Assembly (NCBI RefSeq): GCF_032362555.1
Contig: NC_083523.1
Coordinates: 7,787,501 to 7,851,500 of the forward strand
DNA: 64,000 nt
Direction: 5' to 3'
Source of the DNA: Amyelois transitella
Lineage: Eukaryota; Arthropoda; Insecta; Lepidoptera; Pyralidae
The notes below the pieces were generated by a model. That model made no database searches and was not told where the DNA came from. It was given only the letters and a program-made list of their open reading frames with translations. Shown here one piece after another: positions 1-11,418 of the stretch; position 1 is the first letter of the stretch, and every line of letters starts with the position of its first letter. A program made the translations under genes and the position numbers.

Positions 1-135
1 AGGGACAGGTTGCTAGCGCATAGCCTAAACGAAGAATCCCAAGTTTATAAACCTTATAGCCCTTAGTCGCTTTTTACGACATCCATGGGAACAGAAGGAA
101 TGGTCCTATACTTTGTTTTATTTTTTTATATTGAG
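1..135 (-). mobile_element. SINE-A, cut by the window edge
   Basis: The body segment gacaggttgctagc through gacatccatggga matches SINE-A. The head is degraded. Confidence 0.75.
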
Positions 136-225
136 GTATCTAAAACAATTAATCTGCCGTATGGTTTCCGACACTATAACATGGAACCACTCCATAACCC
201 ATGAATGTCGTTGAACTAAAGATAA

Positions 226-430
226 ACTTGGGATACCTCTTTTAGGTTATGGGCTAGCAACCTGTCACTGTTTGAATCTCAATACTATCAAAAAGCTGAA
301 CGTGGCCTATCAGTATTTTCAAGACTACTGGCTCTGTCCACCCCGCAAGGGATATAGCTGTCACTATTTAAATTTCAATTCCATCAGTAAGCAAGCTGAA
401 AGTGGCCTTTCGGTCTTTTCAAGAATTGGT
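226..430 (+). mobile_element. SINE-A fragment with its 3' half duplicated
   Basis: 226-360 is the 3' two thirds. 361-425 repeats the segment from cactatttaaatttcaatt to cttttcaag. The tail is missing. Confidence 0.65.
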
Positions 431-547
431 CGATACAGAGTCTTCTTCTTTTTATTCTTTTATTTGAACCTCTTTTTTTAATTCTTAATTCACCATGAAT
501 CCCTTAAAAAGAAAACATGATCCACCTAATACGTGATTTTATTTAGG

Positions 548-1719
548 GACATACATATATTAAGTCACGTCCATATGCCTTACGGAGTAGACGGAGTCAA
601 TAGTCTTGAAAAGACTGAAAGGTTACGCTCACATTTATAATGGAATTGAGATTCAAATAGTGATAATTTATAGACAAATAGATTGTTTGATGAGTGGGAG
701 ACATTTATACGTATTTTAATTTATTAAAGTAGTTATGCAGACATCTGGAGGTAAACCAGATCAACTTTAATAAATATAAATATGTATAGAATATTTACAC
801 TGCTGAATTAAAGAGATACATTAAGTTAGGACTGAAGAAATCATTATTGTCAGTAACAGTTATAAATAAATAAATATATACGGGACAAATTAATAATTAA
901 ATAAACTAAACAATTGGATTATTCCCGTCTCTTTCACATGGACTCATAATGCGACTAATGGATAGACTTAACTTGGGATTCTTCTTTTACGCGATGGGCT
1001 AGCAACCTGTCATTATTTGAATCTCAATTCTTTCATTCAGCTGAACGTGTCCTATCAGTCTTTCAAAACTGTTAGCTCTGTTTACCCCGCAATGGTTATA
1101 GACGTGATTTTATGTATGTATTAATATAAACACTTACAAATCACACTGATTTAATTCAAGCCTCAAACAATATTTAACTTACAAACTATCATTTTTTTAC
1201 GTTTTCTTTTACAGGTTCCTGGAATTTTTGTATTAATTATTGGAATTACGTACAATAAAAGCAAAAAAAAAACTATACTTGAACTAACTAATAATAAACA
1301 TCAAAAGCCTTACATTAAAAATGCAATCTAAAGTCATAAATTTGAACCACAGACATCTTTATCGCTTCTTATAATAATATCGTATCATTACACCGCGTAA
1401 CGAATCACACAGTAGCCATATACTAATATGTAAATTTGATTGCTGAGATCCAAAAAGTAAAAGGCCGTGGGCTTATCTCCATTGTCAATGACGGCACGAC
1501 ATTGTTTTTAAGACATTTTACGAACTGTTTCGAGAGGCGACTACGGGATAGGCTTACAAACTTGGGATTTTTTTTTAGGCTATGGGCCAACAACCTGTCG
1601 CTATTTGATTGAATTTCAATTCTATCATTAAGCCAAATAGTAAAACGTGTCTTCAAGACTGTTGGCTCTATCTACCCCAAGAGGGATATAGACGTGACCA
1701 TATGTATGTATGTAGGTAC
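548..1719. repeat. three partial SINE-A copies in gene-free AT-rich DNA
   Basis: Fragments at 548-672 (-), 956-1120 (+) and 1530-1719 (+). The remainder shows no coding signal. Confidence 0.65.
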
Positions 1720-2101
1720 ATCAGTTTGAATCATTCTTCTGGTAATAGCCCCGTCGCGTATTCATTGCAAGATAAACATGATTTAAACTTAGGTACGATA
1801 GTGGGATGGAAACACACTCAATATCGAATATAAAATAGGGTTTGTTTAATGTTCAGATCCGACGTGATTCCCATTTGAAATTCTAATGTGATTTATTGTA
1901 CGTACGCAAGTAATCGCATGTTCTCTAATGTTGTATTGAGAGAAAGTGAGCTTACAAAAAATAATATCTATAAAGTAATAAATAAAGCTATAATAAATTA
2001 CAGTTATAGGTAGTTTGAAGTTAAAATCGCAACTTATATTAAAAATGAGAAAGTAAGTAAGTAACTAAGTAAATGGTTAATTGTTCAAGTAAAGTACTAC
2101 A

Positions 2102-2322
2102 TCCTACTAACATAATATTATAAATACGAAACTTTGTGAGTAGGTATGTCAGGATGTCAGTATGAATGTTTGTTACTCTTTCACGCAAAAACTACTATAG
2201 CGATTACGATGAAATTTAGTGTGATAAATATAATAATATATAGGCAACTTTTTATCCCGGAGTTCCCGCGGGATTGCTAGGGTTTCCATGCGGACGAAGT
2301 CGCGGGCGGCCTCTAGTTACAA
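2102..2322 (-). mobile_element. 'CCCGCGACTTCGTCCGC' family interspersed repeat
   Basis: The minus strand begins GAGGCCGCCCGCGACTTCGT and ends TTATAATATTATGTTAGTAG. This is a very common lepidopteran non-autonomous repeat of uncertain class. Sister copies lie at 47150, 49315 and 55030. Confidence 0.75.
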
Positions 2323-2329
2323 ATAAAGG

Positions 2330-2400
2330 AGCATCGCCCGGTTAAAACGCCTGATGCGCATAAAGGCACAGGTTCGAATCCCATCTCGGCCATGTACGAG
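2330..2400 (+). mobile_element. tRNA-like SINE fragment
   Basis: Box B-like caggttcgaatcccatc preceded by cgcctgatgcgcataaagg. Same general style as SINE-B but a different sequence. Confidence 0.45.
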
Positions 2401-2497
2401 TGTAAAAGTTATGTACATTCAAATTCAAATTTTTATTTGCATAATATGAGCACAACAAAGTCTTAAATTTATATGTATACCAGAGAACGTTCCGCTG

Positions 2498-2690
2498 TTA
2501 AGCTTAATGATAGAATTGAGATTCAAATAGTGACAGCTTGCTAGCCCATCGCTTAAAAGAAGAATCCCAAGCTTAGAATATCCCTTAGTCGCCTTATACG
2601 ACATCCATGGGAATGAGATGGACTGGTCCTATGGAAAGAGAGTGAGAGATCCTACTCTTTTTTAAATTGGTACCGGGAACCACACGGCAA
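2498..2690 (-). mobile_element. SINE-A, 3' truncated
   Basis: Complete head (ggtaccgggaaccacacggc); lacks the tail. A 20-bp extra segment sits before the T-run. Confidence 0.75.
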
Positions 2691-3016
2691 ATGAATGTTT
2701 ATTTTCATATAAGTATGCAAATAACACATGTATTATAATTGCATTATGAATATATACAAGAATGTTCCCTAATTACAGCTAACACCCACAATAATTATAT
2801 TATGCCTTAACTAAATGATTGGCATGCTAAATTGCCAGACGATTATTTGAATAGTTGTTTGAATAATATTTGTTGGGTGCCTACATTTATTTACCAATTT
2901 ACATTATTAATATATTTTGCCTGCAAATTTGTACTCGTTTGAATTAATTCATGATCGATTTTTGAAAACTTTTTCGGTATTCATTAGAATTTTTCCATTC
3001 CAGGTCGTTTTGAAGT

Positions 3017-3460
3017 ACATACATACATACATATAGTCACGTCTACATCCCTTGCGTGGTAGACAGATCCAACAGTCTTGAAAAGGCCATATTCAGCTTT
3101 TTGGCTTGATGATTGAATTGAGATTCAAATAGTGACAGGTTCCTAGCCCATTAAGGACGTCCTGGTAAAGGGTCAGGTCAAAAGTACCTGAAACCGCCGA
3201 GCTTGCATGAAGAGAGTTATGAATGTGGATGAAGCGAAGGAAGTATGCAGAGATCGTGGCAAGTGGAAAGAGGTAGTCTCTGCCTACCCCTCCAGGAATG
3301 AGGCGTGATTTTATGTATGTATGTATGTATGCTAGCCCATCGCCTAAAAGTCTCGCGAAAACTGAAGCCAGCTTTCAGCTGTTAGCAGCTGAACGTTGCT
3401 TCATTGTTTTTGCGAGACTGTTAGCTCTGACTACCCAGCAAAGGATATAGACGTGACGTG
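3017..3460 (-). mobile_element. SINE-A split by LINE-C, followed by a rearranged inverted piece
   Basis: 3017-3153 and 3332-3349 are one minus-strand copy around the LINE-C insertion. 3349-3419 is an imperfect palindrome. 3420-3456 is a plus-strand SINE-A 3' end (ctacccagcaaaggatatag). Confidence 0.7.
3154..3331 (+). mobile_element. LINE-C 3' tail inserted into a SINE-A copy
   Basis: Starts aaggacgtcctggtaaaggg and ends in (ATGT)n. The split SINE-A reads ctagcccat on both sides (3145-3153 and 3332-3340), a 9-bp target-site duplication. Confidence 0.8.
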
Positions 3461-4385
3461 AAATAGTTATTTTGGGCATCATTGAAGAATGATGCCCAAA
3501 ATAACTATTTTACGCGGACGGAGTCGCGGGCACAGCTAGTTTAAAATAAGCTGTCTTGTAGAAAAGTACACACAATCTGTTGAGTTATAAGGGTGCGGGA
3601 CCTAACAGCTTAATCATTAGACCCAGATTCGTTACGATTAGGTACTATTAATATTTATGTGTTTATTACTTAGGTATTTACTTCTTATAGCTTAATTGTA
3701 TCTTGTTAAACATTTATCTTGTAAATCCACCTTAAGCAGTAATTAAGCCATATGGCAAGGACAAATAGACAAACACAAAGTCACATGTCTTTCCCGGAGG
3801 GGTAGGCAGAGACTACATACACATCTTATAATTCCGATTGTGGCACAGTGGTAAAGTATTGCAAAGTCTCGAGTTTGACCTCCGGTCAGAATGTAAACGA
3901 AATGTTAAATTAACCGGCGTAGAGGTTGTATACTTAATATTTTAGGACAAAATATTTTATATATAATTCATAAGCCTTTCCTTGGCTGACAATCAGCGCA
4001 GGAGTAGAAGAAGCGGCTGGCGCATTAAGTTCTTCGCTACTCAATAGCAAATTAAAATTCGTTTATACCTCTAATACCCTTCATTTTCATCAAGGCACAC
4101 AAAGCATTAACGGCGCAAATTGCAAAAGCTTACCATTCCGTCTAGATATAAGCATGAATTTAAATATTTCAGGAACGCAGGAAACCCTTAGTGGACGTAA
4201 AAGCGGGATTCGAACCTAAGTACCGGCTTAGCGTCGCGTTAAGTGATCATAGAGCGTGCGCTTGATTTATAGCGGATAATCCGTATGGTCCAAGTTACGC
4301 TTCGATATATACATACATACATACACAAAGTCACGTCTACATCCCTTGCGGGGTGGACAGGGCAAACAGTCTCCTAAGATAACTT

Positions 4386-4980
4386 ATTACAAATCCGCTA
4401 AAAAACAAATATTTAAATCAGTTGTATTTAAATCTACCTGACGTAAGATCTTCTTTGTAGCTCAACTACTTTATTCTAAAACAGCGTGACTTAATTAAAT
4501 AAAACTAATTTCTAAACCACTTTCAACTTTTGAATTATGTCTCAAACAGGCGCCATATTTAAATCAGTTCAATTAACATCTACCTAATGTAAAATCTGCT
4601 ATGTTCATTTACTTTATAATAAAACGGCGTGAGGTGATTCTAAAAATTACTATTGTAAAAACCGTTTATAACAACAACGTTTAAGAAACAACAACAGACG
4701 CCATATTTTAATCAGTTATATTGCGATCCAAGAAGCTGGATAGATTCTAAAGACAACCATTGTCAAAACCGCTTTTAACTTTTAATTTGAATCTAAAACA
4801 AGCGGCATTTTTAAATCAGTTCTTTTGTAAACTATTAAGAAGTTGGATAGATTCTGAAATCAACCATCGTAAATTCCGCTTTACGCTTGTAATTTGTACC
4901 TCGAACAGGCGCCATATTTAAATCAGTTCTATTGCAATCTACCTGACATAAAATCTGCTGTGTAGCTCATTGGGTAATGC
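4386..4980. repeat. diverged tandem repeat, about five units of 100-150 bp
   Basis: The phrase (g)cgccatatttaaatcag recurs at about 4409, 4551, 4698, 4802 and 4910. It is followed by partly shared text (ctacctgacgtaaaatctgc, agaagttggatagattct, aaaccgcttttaacttt). Units differ by substitutions and indels, so the array is old. No coding frame. Confidence 0.7.
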
Positions 4981-5119
4981 ATCTTAACGTCAGTAAGGAT
5001 TTCAGCGGGGATTTGCATTAAATCATGTTAAGTAGACGCGATGAAAGGTCCAACTTGTTCCGGAATTTATAATAGCCTGTATTAATCTAAATATGTGGTT
5101 AGAAATAGCTAAATAATAG

Positions 5120-5492
5120 CCAAATAGCTGAACGTGGCTGATCAGTCTTTTCAAGACTGTTGGCTCTTTCTACCCCCAAGGGATATAGACGTGACCATAT
5201 GTATGTATGTATGTGGTTAGATGTGGTGATAGTGCCGTGTGGTTCCTGGCACAGAATAGGACAACTAGACTTAGACAGACAATTGAACAGTGCCAACAGT
5301 CTTGAAAAGATTGATAGGCCACGTTCAGCTGTTTGACTGTATGATAGAATGAGATTCATATAGTGACAGGTTGCTAGCCCGTCGCCTAAAAGAATCCCAA
5401 GGTTAGGAACCCTTAGTCACCTTTTATGACATGCATGGGAAAGAGATGGAGTGGTTCTGTTTCTTTGTTTTAGTGCCGGGAACCACACGGCA
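5120..5492. mobile_element. cluster of three SINE-A pieces
   Basis: 3' end at 5120-5212 (+), an isolated head at 5231-5265 (+), and a near-complete copy at 5285-5492 (-). Confidence 0.75.
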
Positions 5493-6167
5493 AGTCGTGC
5501 CCCCTAACGTAACGTAATCGTAACTACACACACAATTCAGTAAATCCTATAACAGAAAGCCTATTTACAATGTGTCAGTTACCATTTCCGACTTGCGGAT
5601 AAATACAAACGATAATTAATATGAAAGGGCTATATAAAATCTAGCCCTTAAGGTACGCACTGGTCTTAAATCACTATGCTGGTTAGTAAAACCCCTTAGG
5701 TTATTTCGAGGGCTGATATAACTTATTGGAGAAATTAATTTGGTTATTTTTTTCAATCACCGCGTTATATTTCATTCAAATGAAGTAGCGTAATCAATTG
5801 GCTGGAAGATTATTAAAAATATTGATACTTATGAAATATACTATGATATTGATATTTATAAATAAACAGCTGTGAATTATACACTTATTGATGTTTGGAT
5901 ATGTAAACGGTATCTTAAAGCTTTAGAGGGGAGACCGACTTTCTACTAATTTAAAAGGGAATGTTTTTGGCAAAATAAAAAATGTTTTATCTACATCCTT
6001 ATTAGTAACATAAAAAGATAGAATACCCTTTATTGCACAATAACTTATTGTAATAAATTTAGTTAAGGTAATAGTTAGTATCTCGTGGCACAAGTTTGAA
6101 CTTCTACGGTACCAAATCAAAACTCAACGAGGCTATATTCTCAAAAAAAAAACATCTCTCAGTTATC

Positions 6168-6267
6168 TACATAAGGCAGAGTCAACAGTCTTAAAAAACT
6201 GAAAGGCCACGTTCAGTTGTTTGGCTAAATGATAGAATTGAGATTGAAATAGTGACAGGTTGCTATA
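6168..6267 (-). mobile_element. SINE-A fragment
   Basis: 3' half only; it stops at caggttgcta, next to the coding-like island. Confidence 0.7.
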
Positions 6268-6282
6268 GCAAAGAAAATTAAT

Positions 6283-6700
6283 TTGTACAATATCAACCCT
6301 GGCGAGTATTTCAAAAGCAGCGCGTGCTCACTTCCTAGTCAATTTGGAGTGACCAGTGGCCACGCCTATTACGTACAGTCAGGAGCGAACTCGAACTCAA
6401 AAATATATCATATCGATAACGTAGAAGAGGCAGGCCTAAGCAACCCTTTTTTTGTCAACGAAGGGAAATCCTTTTTACAGACGATGGGTGGGATGGTTGG
6501 GAGATTCTGGGACTTGTGGCACCTTATGTACCAGCCTACCCAATAAAACCCCTCTGTGCGGCCTAATTGCCATTTTGAAGGTATCATGGGATCGCAAGCA
6601 TTTCACAACGATGGCCTCGTGGCTGTCCGGTGCGTCTGTGCTGGGAATTTTGCTATTATGGGCGACCAGTAAGAGCTGACCTAAAGAGATAATAAAACCC
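6283..6700 (+). pseudogene. GC-richer coding-like island, probably a broken gene fragment of unknown origin
   Basis: An open frame from about 6283 to 6546 encodes 87 residues, and an overlapping frame continues from 6452 to 6679. Base composition is visibly richer in G and C than the flanks. A polyadenylation-like aataaa follows at about 6690. The two frames together suggest one older coding region interrupted by a frameshift near 6500. A SINE-A fragment abuts it upstream at 6168-6267 and may have cut off its 5' part. I do not recognise the protein. It could be a gene remnant, a captured fragment in a transposon, or a terminal exon of an unseen gene. Confidence 0.3.
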
Positions 6701-6841
6701 TGGTTAAATGTATTTTTACGAGGTTTTTTATATACGATTGATTAAATTTTGTAATTAATTCGATAAAAGGTCATAAAAATACAATTTTCAATATTTCCAT
6801 AGAAATGATTACATTAACAACAAACGAGAATATTTCTCATG

Positions 6842-8400
6842 ATGAATTCTCTAATATTTTTCTTAATTTTATCTGGTAAGTGTTATTAATATTGGGTAAA
6901 ATATAAAAATGTATTATTATCTTTGCGGTTTAATTGAAATTGTCAACTTATGTATAAAGATATAAAAGTTTTTGAAAAACCCCTGCACTCAGGTCGGCCG
7001 ACTTAAAGAATTATATTACTTTTGGTTATTAAATATTTAACGAATGATAGTAAAACTTTTTCTTACAAGTAAAATTTATATCTCTTGTTTTAGTATTTCT
7101 TAAAATCTCGTCATGTTATGATTTTGAAGTAGAAGGTATAATGAAAATGGGCAAAAACTTTATCAATGAAATACTTCAGAAAGATGATAGTAAAAAGTCC
7201 TATCAGGTAACGTCAATCTTTCAAGCAAATCTTCTGAAATGTTTTCGCGTAACGTCAACGTAAATGCGAAAACATTTCAGAAGATTTGCTTTCAAAGAAA
7301 AACAGAATAATATCACATCGCCCGATGAAAGTAAAAATTCTATGGAAAATATTTTCAGTTCATTCGGTATAATGTTATCGAAATTCGGTGTTAATCAGCT
7401 TAACAATGTAACGGAATATCTGGCAAAAAAATGTGATATAGAAAATTATTCAACTAAAATAATTATTAATGAATACACATCAAAAGTAACAGAAACAGTA
7501 AAGGAACTTACTAGTGATAAACAAAATCTGAGACTTGATGAACTTGACAAAGAATATATACTTCTAATTATAGTCCACGCATCAAGCGCGGCATTTTATC
7601 GAATGGAAAAAGTAATCCTTAATGATATGCTGAACATTACCAACAAACCTTCTCTAGATTTGCATTTAAAATCTTTAAATGAAAAATTACATGACAATTA
7701 CGTAGTCCATAAAAAAGAGGGTTTAAAATTTATCTGTGATCAATTAAACAAATGTAGGGAATATCCTGGTTTTTCAGACAATTTCGCAAGCTTGTTTAAT
7801 GAAATTATGAAACTACCACCGACGAAGTTATTGTCTTTCATGACTATTTTGAAAAGAATTCTTATACAAGAAGTTAAATTTATTGGCAAATTGTTAGAAG
7901 CAGACGTTTTGAATGAGATTATAAATTTATTGAAAGCTAATGATGATGTACATAAAATAAGAGAAACTCTACGTTTGATGAGATCCCTCATCGCTACCAG
8001 ATATAAAATACCACGTTCAAGAAACAAGGACGTCATGAGAAATAATAAAGCTTTCAGGGTCTTGTTAGATATTTTTGATAAAACATTTGAAAAAGATGAT
8101 CGATTCCTGCAGTCGATGGAGTTTAATACTATTATAACTACAATGAAAGAGTGGTCTGTAGATCAAAGAAAGACTGTAGAATTAACAAAGTGTTTGAGAA
8201 GTTTTATTCAAAATTTACAGCAAACGCTGAAATACCAATGGAATGAAAATGTCGCCAATGAATTGAATACACTAATAGAAATTTTACTTTTAGGCAAAGC
8301 AAAAGATGAATTCACTCAGAACATTTTATTGCACAAAGGATCATTGTTTGTGAGAGATAAATCGTTCAATTCTGATATTGATCTAGGTCATCTACTGTAA
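6842..8400 (+). CDS. putative secreted alpha-helical protein, 413 aa, three exons, family unknown
   Basis: I built this gene from splice signals. Exon 1 is 6842-6875 and ends before gtaagt. Exon 2 is 7094-7206, between ttttag and gtaacg. Exon 3 is 7306-8400, after aaacag. Phases are 1 and 0, giving 413 residues. The first ~19 residues (MNSLIFFLILSVFLKISSC) form a hydrophobic signal peptide, so the product is probably secreted. The rest is rich in Leu, Ile, Asn and Lys and looks helical throughout, possibly an armadillo/HEAT-like solenoid, but I see no diagnostic motif and cannot name a family. A 378-residue reading frame also starts at 7264, but that ATG lies inside an intronic hairpin and lacks a signal peptide, so I prefer the spliced start. 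Codon use is very AT-rich, in line with the surroundings. The gene is free of transposon insertions, whereas the flanks are full of them. The exon 3 frame is solid; the upstream exons are inference. Confidence 0.7.
7207..7305 (+). other. 99-nt intron 2 of the secreted-protein gene, carrying a 26-bp hairpin
   Basis: Arms 7223-7248 and 7266-7291 are exact reverse complements, around a 17-nt loop. The donor motif gtaacgtcaa at 7207 is repeated as the start of the loop at 7249. The fold occupies about two thirds of the intron. The acceptor that keeps the frame (7304-7305) lies just outside it. Confidence 0.65.
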
Positions 8401-8600
8401 GTTATGTTGATGTTTGTAGAAATAATGTTAGCAATATCACATAACGTCAAATTTCTGCTGAATCGAATTGCAATGAGGTTCTCTTGTTGACATTAAACTG
8501 AGTATTACAAAATAACTCTTGTTTACAAAATATTTTTTTATTCGTCACATTTATTTAAACTACACCAGACACTATTTAAACTACTCCAAAATGAACTGAA

Positions 8601-8828
8601 TATACATACATATGGTCACGTCTATATCCCTTACGGGGAAGTCAGAGCCAATCAACTATTTGGCTTAATAATAGAATTGAGATTCAAATAGTGACATGTT
8701 GCTAGCCCATCGCCTTAAAAAAATCCCAAGTTTGTAAGCCTATCGCTTAGTCGCCTTTTAAGACATCCATGGGAAAGAGACGGAGCGGTCCTATTCGTTT
8801 TTGCATTGGTGCCGCGAACCACACGGCA
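8601..8828 (-). mobile_element. SINE-A, nearly complete
   Basis: From tatacatacatatggtcacg to gaaccacacggca. The tail is short. Lies 200 bp downstream of the secreted-protein gene. Confidence 0.85.
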
Positions 8829-9639
8829 CACTGAACTGGATATACTTGTTGTTAAGGGAGGGACCATATGAAAATAGACTAGGTAATGGTAATTAGTGCT
8901 GTATTTAGTAAACTAAACTAAATTACTAAACTAACTTTAACCTAAATTTACTTGATGGATGAACGGAAGAATTGTTGGTCTCATATTATTTCGATTTCTA
9001 CATTAAATACCTTTTAAATATTCATTCGAACATGAATGCTTATAAACTTCTGTAAGGCGACAGGCTAGCAACGTATCACTATTTGTATCTCAATTCTATC
9101 AGCTAAACCTACTTAATTATGTATATTGTTTATCTATTGCAGTTTTTTATGTATGCACATTAAAATTATTTTATTTTATATATTAGTTATAAATATATTT
9201 ACTTAGTTTGACCCCACATAAAGTTCTCTGTCAGACCCAATGGTTGACTGGTATATAACGCTTCTAGCATTAAGTCAACCAATTGTGCTATACATTTGTA
9301 TTTTGTACAATGAAGTTTAGATAAATAAATAAACGTGGCCTTTCCGACTATTCGAGACTTTTGGCTCTGTCTGTCTCGTAAGCGACAAGACGTGATTACA
9401 AATAATTGAAGATGAATGGAATGACTCATCTACCGTTTCCTTTTGCATTCTTCAAAAGTGTCAAGCGCGACAGAGAATAATATTGAACGGAATACACCAT
9501 TTAATATAGATATATTTAAATCACCACACAAAGCACTTGATTCAAGATCTAAATATACAAGCGTCAGGAAGCGTTGTTGAAATTACTCTAAATTTGCATA
9601 AATAAAAAAAATACAGTGCTACAACTGCGACGTCGTTTT

Positions 9640-9765
9640 TAATTGCACAAAAACATATCGCTATCCCGTTTTTCGTTATAATAAAAAGTGAAACAGCGAT
9701 AGTTCTTCGCGCGATAAAAATGGCTTCGCGCGTGACATGCTTCGGAGGCTGTATTAGTGATGGAA
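9640..9765. repeat. short inverted-terminal repeat (MITE-like), copy 1
   Basis: The ends tatcgctatcccgtttt and aaacagcgata face each other. ttcgcgcgataaaaatggc follows. It is shared with 24385-24485. Confidence 0.5.
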
Positions 9766-10067
9766 TTGAGAATCAGATAGTGACGTTCCTAGCTATAGGT
9801 TAAAATATATTATTACTGTATTAAATGCTCCTGCATATAATTTTGTGTACATAAATAAATAAATCTGGTTTACTGCTGGATTTCAATAGATGTTTATTTT
9901 GAGTGTGCTTTCCGCAACGATATCGGCTCAGTACAGTCATGTGTATTTTTAGCTGATACCTTGAATACTTTATGGCTTTGTACATAATAAATTAAGAGTT
10001 CAATTACCAAGGCTTTTTTGGGAACCGGCAAATTTTTGAAAATATGTAATTTCGTGTTATAAATATT

Positions 10068-10214
10068 TGGTCAAGAGTACCCGAAACCGCCGAGCTTACA
10101 TGAAGAGAGTTATGAATGTGGATGAAGCGAAAAAAGTATGCAGAGATCGTGGCAAGTGGAAAGGTCTCTGCCTACCCCTCCGGGAAAGAGGTGTGATTTT
10201 ATGTATGTATGTAA
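10068..10214 (+). mobile_element. LINE-C 3' tail fragment
   Basis: Contains cccgaaaccgccgagcttac, the matching gtggatgaagcgaa, and a terminal gattttatgtatgtatgta. 5'-truncated. Confidence 0.8.
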
Positions 10215-10604
10215 ATATTTGATTCTTCAATTGTTTTTAATACACATCTTATTCCTACAGTCCTAATTTTAAGACAGAGTAAGAGTATTATAATGAAAAT
10301 AAGGTATTACCCCGAATCTATGATTCGACATAGCACTTCATCGAGTTAATTTACATAAAAACCGAATTGATTTGTCGATGTTTTATCGTAAGATGAAAAT
10401 CAATACGCCGCATTGCGTTCCTATATACGTACACGAGTTTAAACATCCTGATTCAATATAAACAATTTATTTCTGGCGCCAAGAACAATCGTAACCTTGC
10501 GTGCGTTCACCTCACATTGGATTTGCAGAAATTATAAAGAATCTAGAAATTTATCTTTCGTATATATTCAATAAGAGAATAAGCACATCTGATGTATGTT
10601 TGTT

Positions 10605-10850
10605 ACGGCCTCTGTGGCGCAGCGGTAGTACGCTTGTCTGTGACACCAGAGGTCCCGAGTTCGAATTCCGGCTAGGGTATCATGAGATCTCTTTTTCTGA
10701 TTGGCCTGGATCTTGGATGTTTATATAAGTATTTTCTATAAAATATAGTATCGTTGAGTTGGGGTCTCGTAACACAATTCTCGAACTTACTTCAAAGATA
10801 ACTCAATCTGTGTAATTTGTCCCGTATATATTTATTTATGTTTTATTTTG
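10605..10850 (+). mobile_element. SINE-B: tRNA-derived SINE
   Basis: The head contains polymerase III box A (tggcgcagcggtag) and box B (gagttcgaattcc), in a tRNA-like layout starting ggcctctg. A body and a conserved end (actcaatctgtgtaatttg, tcccgtatatatttattta) follow. The acceptor arm does not close, so this is not a tRNA gene. Confidence 0.85.
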
Positions 10851-10904
10851 TTTCATTATAGGTAAGATCTTCCTGAAAAGGTCGCGGAGTTCAGATGAGA
10901 GTCG

Positions 10905-11150
10905 GGTCACGTCTATATCCCTTGTGGGGTAGACAGAGCCAACAGTCTTGAAAAGACTGATAGGCCACGCTCAGCTATTTGGTTCAATGATAGAATTGAG
11001 ATTCAAATAGTGACAGGTTGCTAGCCCATCGCTTTAAAAAAGAATCCCAAGTTTGTAAGCCTATCCCTTAGTCGCCTTTTACGATATCCATAGGAAAGAG
11101 ATGGAGTGGTCCTATTATTTTTTGTACTGGTGCCGGGAACCACACGGCAC
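10905..11150 (-). mobile_element. SINE-A, nearly complete
   Basis: From gtcacgtctatatcccttg to gaaccacacggcac; the (CATA)n tail is absent. Confidence 0.85.
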
Positions 11151-11418
11151 TGAATTACACAACCCATGATTCATGGTCAAATGGCGCACAGGTGTGCATG
11201 TGTGTTATTTTTGTCTGATCTCTGTAACTCGAGTAAACAAATAACTAGACTTTTGGCCGGGGCATAGCTCCCGTGAGAATTTCAGAAACTATCCAATCTT
11301 ACTTTACTTCCTGACCAAGCCTACCTCAGCACCGAATTTATAGGATTTTTTTCTCTTTCCAATATAAGAGTGGACTAATTCGTATGGATACATATAAAAA
11401 CGCATCTTTCCCGGATTG

